The notes under the pieces: generated by a model
What the model was told of the DNA's origin: nothing
Database searches by the model: none
The model's input: the letters and a program-made list of their open reading frames with translations, nothing else
In this document: in pieces, positions 48,593 to 51,916 of the stretch
How positions within the stretch are numbered: the stretch's first letter is position 1
How the letters are laid out: every line of letters begins with the position of its first letter
Origin: Citromicrobium sp.
GTDB taxonomy: Bacteria; Pseudomonadota; Alphaproteobacteria; Sphingomonadales; Sphingomonadaceae
DNA length: 51,916 bases
Assembly (NCBI GenBank): GCA_002729695.1
Contig: PBYQ01000017.1
Coordinates: forward strand, 1 to 51,916
Direction: 5' to 3'
Translations under genes and position numbers: made by a program

Positions 48593-51256
48593 CTAGGCGC
48601 TGACGGCCTCGGCCAGGGCATTGCGAACCGCGTCGAGCGCGGCCTCCGCCTTGCTTGCATCGGGGCCGCCGCCTTGCGCCATGTCGGGTCGGCCTCCGCC
48701 GCCCTTCCCGCCCAGTTCGGCTACCCCTGCGCGCACAAGATCGACCGCGCTGAAGCGGTCGGTCAGATCGTCGGTGACGGCGACGGCAAAAGCTGCCTTG
48801 CCATCGTTAGTGGCGCAAATGGCGGCGACTCCCGAACCGAGACGCGACTTCGCCTCATCGAGCAGCGGGCGCAATTCCTTGGGGTCGAGCCCATCAAGTA
48901 TCTGCCCCGAAAATGCCACGTTGCCGACCGTTTCGGTCTGCGCACTCGCTTCGCCCGTTCCACCACCCAAGGCGAGTTGCTTCTTGGCCGCAGCAAGATC
49001 CTTCTCGAGCCGCTTTCGCTCCTCGAGCAGCGCATCAATGCGCGAACTCACATCCTCAGGATTGGTCTTCAGCGCTGCAGCCGCCTGTTTCAGCCCATCC
49101 TCTCGCGCCACCAGCCACTGCCGCGCAGCTTCACCCGTGAGTGCTTCAATACGGCGCACACCCGAGCTGACCGCGCCTTCGGATATTATCCGGAAAAGTT
49201 GGATATCGCCCGTCGCATCGACATGCGTGCCACCACACAGCTCGACCGAGAAATTGCGGCCTCCATCACTTTGGCGCCCCATCGACAGCACCCGAACCTC
49301 GTCGCCGTACTTCTCGCCGAAAAGCGCCAGCGCGCCCGCTTCCACTGCATCGTCGGGTGACATCAGCCTTGTAGAGACCGGTTCGTTCCCACGAATTTCA
49401 GCGTTCACTTCAGCTTCGATGGCAGCAATGTCGTCCTCGCTCAGCGCGGACTGATGCGAGAAGTCGAAGCGCAAGCGATCTTCGGCGACGAGCGAGCCCT
49501 TTTGGGTCACATGCTCGCCCAGCCGGTTGCGCAGTGCCGTGTGGAGCAGGTGGGTGGCGGAGTGATTGGCGCGGATGCGATCGCGACGCTCGGCATCAAT
49601 GGCGAGCCGCACCTCGTCACCGACGTGGACTTCGCCCTCATCGACGGTGCTGTAATGCGCGTGCAGGCGCCCAAGCGGCTTGCCGGTATCGCGGACCGTG
49701 ATGCGTAGGCCATCATGCGTCGAGATCATACCGCTATCGCCAGTCTGCCCGCCGCTCTCGCCATAGAATGGCGTCTGGTTGGTCACGATGATCACATCGT
49801 CCCCCGCGCCGGCCGATTCGGCCTCGACGCCGTCCTTTAGGATCGCGACAACCCGGCCTTCGCCCTGCGTAGCGCTGTAGCCGGTGAACTCGGTGGCTCC
49901 TTCGCGTTCCGCTATGGTGAACCAGACCTCGCCGTCTGCGGCCTCGCCACTGCCTTTCCAGGCAGCCCGGGCAGCCGCACGCTGGCGGGCCATTGCGGTA
50001 TCGAACCCCTCTCGGTCGACCGATATGCCCTGTGCGCGCAAAGCGTCCTCGGTCAGGTCGTAGGGGAAGCCGTAGGTGTCGTAGAGCTTAAACGCGACTT
50101 CGCCATCGAGCACGTCGCCGGTGCCCATATCGCCCGTCGCATCATCGAGCAACCGGAGACCTTTCTCGAGCGTCTCACGGAAGCGTGTTTCTTCGCGCTG
50201 CAAGGTCTCTTCGATCAGCGACTGGCCTCGCACCAGTTCAGGATAGGCCTGCCCCATCTCGCCAACCAGCGTCGGAACCAGACGATGCATCAGCGGTGTC
50301 TTGGCACCTAGCAGGTGGGCGTGGCGCATTGCCCTGCGCATGATCCGGCGGAGCACGTAACCGCGCCCTTCGTTGGATGGCAAAACGCCATCTGCGATCA
50401 GGAAACCGGTCGCGCGCAGGTGATCGGCAATAACGCGATGACTCGCGATCGTTTCGTCGGTCGCCTGTTCGTGGAGCTGCGCTTCGGCGGCTTCGATCAG
50501 CGTTTTGAACGTATCGGTGTCGTAGTTGTTGTGGACGCCCTGAAGCACCGCGGCGATCCGCTCGAGCCCCATGCCGGTATCGATGTTCTGGTTCGGCAGG
50601 TCGCCGATGATCTCACCGCCGCGCTGTTCGTGCTGCATGAACACGAGGTTCCAGATCTCCACGAAACGATCGCCGTCCTCGTCGGGCGATCCCGGGGGGC
50701 CCCCAGCGATGTGGTCCCCGTGATCCCAGAAGATTTCCGAACACGGTCCGCAGGGGCCATCATCCCCCATCGCCCAGAAGTTGTCCTTCGTCGCGATCCG
50801 GATGATCCGCTCTTCGGGAAGGCCGGCGATCTTCTTCCACAGGTCGAACGCCTCGTCGTCGGTATGATAGACCGTTGCAGTCAGGCGGTCCGGATCGAGA
50901 CCAAATTCCTTCGTAAGCAGCGTCCAGGCATTTTCGATCGCCTGTTCCTTGAAATAGTCACCGAACGAAAAATTGCCGAGCATCTCGAAGAAGGTATGAT
51001 GCCGTGCCGTATAACCGACATTGTCGAGATCGTTGTGCTTGCCGCCAGCACGCACGCATTTTTGGGCGCTCACCGCACGTGGAGAGGGTGGCGTTTCAAG
51101 GCCAGTAAAAACGTTCTTGAAGGGGACCATCCCGGCGTTGACGAACATCAGGCTGGGATCGTTGTGAGGAACCAGCGGTGCGGAAGCAACGCGGGTGTGG
51201 CCCCGTCCTTCGAAGAATTCGAGAAAGGTCCGGCGGATATCGTTGGTGCTCGTCAT
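48593..51256 (-). CDS. alaS: Alanyl-tRNA synthetase
   Basis: Charges tRNA-Ala, whose GGC isoacceptor with G3:U70 is also in this window. The 887-residue class II enzyme has [20 protein letters not shown], the aminoacylation core ([24 protein letters not shown]), the editing-domain zinc motif NHSATHLLH with [10 protein letters not shown], and a C-terminal coiled coil and C-Ala domain ([16 protein letters not shown]). ATG 51256 is preferred over 51370. It follows recA on the same strand, the usual order. Confidence 0.98.
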   Translation of the reverse strand: MTSTNDIRRTFLEFFEGRGHTRVASAPLVPHNDPSLMFVNAGMVPFKNVFTGLETPPSPRAVSAQKCVRAGGKHNDLDNVGYTARHHTFFEMLGNFSFGDYFKEQAIENAWTLLTKEFGLDPDRLTATVYHTDDEAFDLWKKIAGLPEERIIRIATKDNFWAMGDDGPCGPCSEIFWDHGDHIAGGPPGSPDEDGDRFVEIWNLVFMQHEQRGGEIIGDLPNQNIDTGMGLERIAAVLQGVHNNYDTDTFKTLIEAAEAQLHEQATDETIASHRVIADHLRATGFLIADGVLPSNEGRGYVLRRIMRRAMRHAHLLGAKTPLMHRLVPTLVGEMGQAYPELVRGQSLIEETLQREETRFRETLEKGLRLLDDATGDMGTGDVLDGEVAFKLYDTYGFPYDLTEDALRAQGISVDREGFDTAMARQRAAARAAWKGSGEAADGEVWFTIAEREGATEFTGYSATQGEGRVVAILKDGVEAESAGAGDDVIIVTNQTPFYGESGGQTGDSGMISTHDGLRITVRDTGKPLGRLHAHYSTVDEGEVHVGDEVRLAIDAERRDRIRANHSATHLLHTALRNRLGEHVTQKGSLVAEDRLRFDFSHQSALSEDDIAAIEAEVNAEIRGNEPVSTRLMSPDDAVEAGALALFGEKYGDEVRVLSMGRQSDGGRNFSVELCGGTHVDATGDIQLFRIISEGAVSSGVRRIEALTGEAARQWLVAREDGLKQAAAALKTNPEDVSSRIDALLEERKRLEKDLAAAKKQLALGGGTGEASAQTETVGNVAFSGQILDGLDPKELRPLLDEAKSRLGSGVAAICATNDGKAAFAVAVTDDLTDRFSAVDLVRAGVAELGGKGGGGRPDMAQGGGPDASKAEAALDAVRNALAEAVSA

Positions 51257-51334
51257 ATGGGGCTGAGTTAGGCAAGAACCTGCGGGCGGACAAGCTTTCG
51301 AAGTGGTTGTCACAACATCCCGCGCAGATAACCG

Positions 51335-51383
51335 AAAAGCCGGCCGCTGGACCTTCTCGAAAGAAGGCATGCGATCCGGCTTT
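51335..51383 (-). terminator. Probable terminator of recA
   Basis: On the minus strand AAAGCCGG pairs with CCGGCTTTT around an inner hairpin CCTTCT-TTCG-AGAAGG. It lies between the recA stop and alaS. Confidence 0.6.
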
Positions 51384-51426
51384 CCGGGTTTCCGGGCGCG
51401 CTACGCACCCGCTTGAGAAAAAGCGA

Positions 51427-51916
51427 TCAGTCCTCCGCGTCAGGTCCGACCATCATCTCCTCGGCGACGTCGTCGGTCTTGCCGCGGATTGCAGCCTCCA
51501 ACCGGTCGCAAATTTCGGGGTTTTCCTTAAGGAAGGTCTTGGCGTTCTCGCGCCCCTGGCCGATCCGGGTGCTGTCGTAGGAGAACCACGAACCGGACTT
51601 CTCGACGATGCCAGCCTTTACGCCGAGGTCGAGGATTTCGCCGATCTTGGAAATGCCTTCGCCGTACATGATGTCGAATTCGACTTGTTTGAACGGGGGG
51701 GCGACCTTGTTTTTGACTACTTTCACACGTGTGGAGTTGCCGATAATCTCGTCGCGATCCTTGATCTGTCCGGTGCGGCGGATGTCGAGGCGGACCGAAG
51801 CGTAGAACTTCAGCGCATTACCGCCCGTCGTCGTCTCCGGATTGCCGTACATCACGCCGATCTTCATCCGCAGCTGGTTGATGAAGATGACCATGCACTT
51901 GGAACGGTTGATCGAC
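51427..51916 (-). CDS. recA: Recombinase RecA (3' part, runs off window)
   Basis: The C-terminal 162 residues of RecA are present; the start lies beyond position 51916. Visible motifs are the L2-region [22 protein letters not shown], the DNA-binding core [11 protein letters not shown] and the C-terminal domain ending in an acidic tail ([11 protein letters not shown]). RecA forms filaments on single-stranded DNA for recombination and SOS induction. It is followed by a terminator and alaS. Confidence 0.97.
   Translation of the reverse strand, partial: SINRSKCMVIFINQLRMKIGVMYGNPETTTGGNALKFYASVRLDIRRTGQIKDRDEIIGNSTRVKVVKNKVAPPFKQVEFDIMYGEGISKIGEILDLGVKAGIVEKSGSWFSYDSTRIGQGRENAKTFLKENPEICDRLEAAIRGKTDDVAEEMMVGPDAED

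Overview
The window reads as a high-GC chromosomal segment of an alphaproteobacterium, most likely a sphingomonad of the Erythrobacter/Qipengyuania/Altererythrobacter group. The basis is gene order (tRNA-Ala, FYDLN protein, aroA, cmk, rpsA; split-b ATP synthase Fo operon; trpF-trpB-trpA-accD-folC; formylglutamate amidohydrolase beside a CpdR-like regulator), SapC, DUF3857 and LapA families, and frequent GTG/TTG starts. It is almost entirely chromosomal housekeeping. I see no integrase, transposase, phage gene, CRISPR array or plasmid function.

Layout: 1-1.3 kb, 5' part of ffh (minus) and tRNA-Ala(GGC). 1.4-8.1 kb, FYDLN zinc-ribbon protein, aroA, a small membrane protein, a lipoprotein hydrolase, cmk, an opposing EAL gene, and rpsA. 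8.1-10.7 kb, lipoprotein, gloB, DOPA-dioxygenase-like protein, secreted hydrolase. 10.7-13.3 kb, ATP synthase Fo operon (minus). 13.5-20.5 kb, radC, a 935-aa DUF3857/transglutaminase/TPR protein, purB, LapA-like protein, pyrF and a lipoprotein. 20.6-27.2 kb, the tryptophan/accD/folC block, interrupted by a beta-barrel gene, a tiny membrane gene and a DUF559 nuclease-like gene set between palindromic repeats. 27.2-31.7 kb, AmpG-like transporter, small zinc-binding protein, RluB-type pseudouridine synthase, RsmD, and two related secreted proteins. 31.8-37.9 kb, UvrD helicase, GAF-PAS-GGDEF cyclase, RhlE-type helicase, secreted protein. 38-43.5 kb, D-2-hydroxyacid dehydrogenase, SapC, a probable small RNA, formylglutamate amidohydrolase, CpdR-like regulator, tRNA-Val(GAC), icd. 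43.5-51.9 kb, FAD monooxygenase, GNAT-nitrilase fusion, CPA2 antiporter, small disordered protein, alaS and the 3' part of recA.

The genes supply core functions: protein targeting, translation (S1, AlaRS, tRNAs, rRNA modification), ATP synthesis, shikimate/tryptophan, purine, pyrimidine, folate and fatty-acid precursors, the TCA cycle, DNA repair, and c-di-GMP turnover (one EAL and one GGDEF protein).

Most interesting signals: (1) an sRNA-like locus at about 40383-40525 with three hairpins, two exposed CCUCC-type anti-Shine-Dalgarno stretches and a strong terminator; (2) a dispersed C/G-rich palindromic repeat family whose inverted pairs occur with short spacers at two loci and, at a third, bracket a DUF559 nuclease-like gene whose two ends are made of repeat sequence; (3) a tandem pair of secreted proteins sharing a C-terminal two-cysteine motif.
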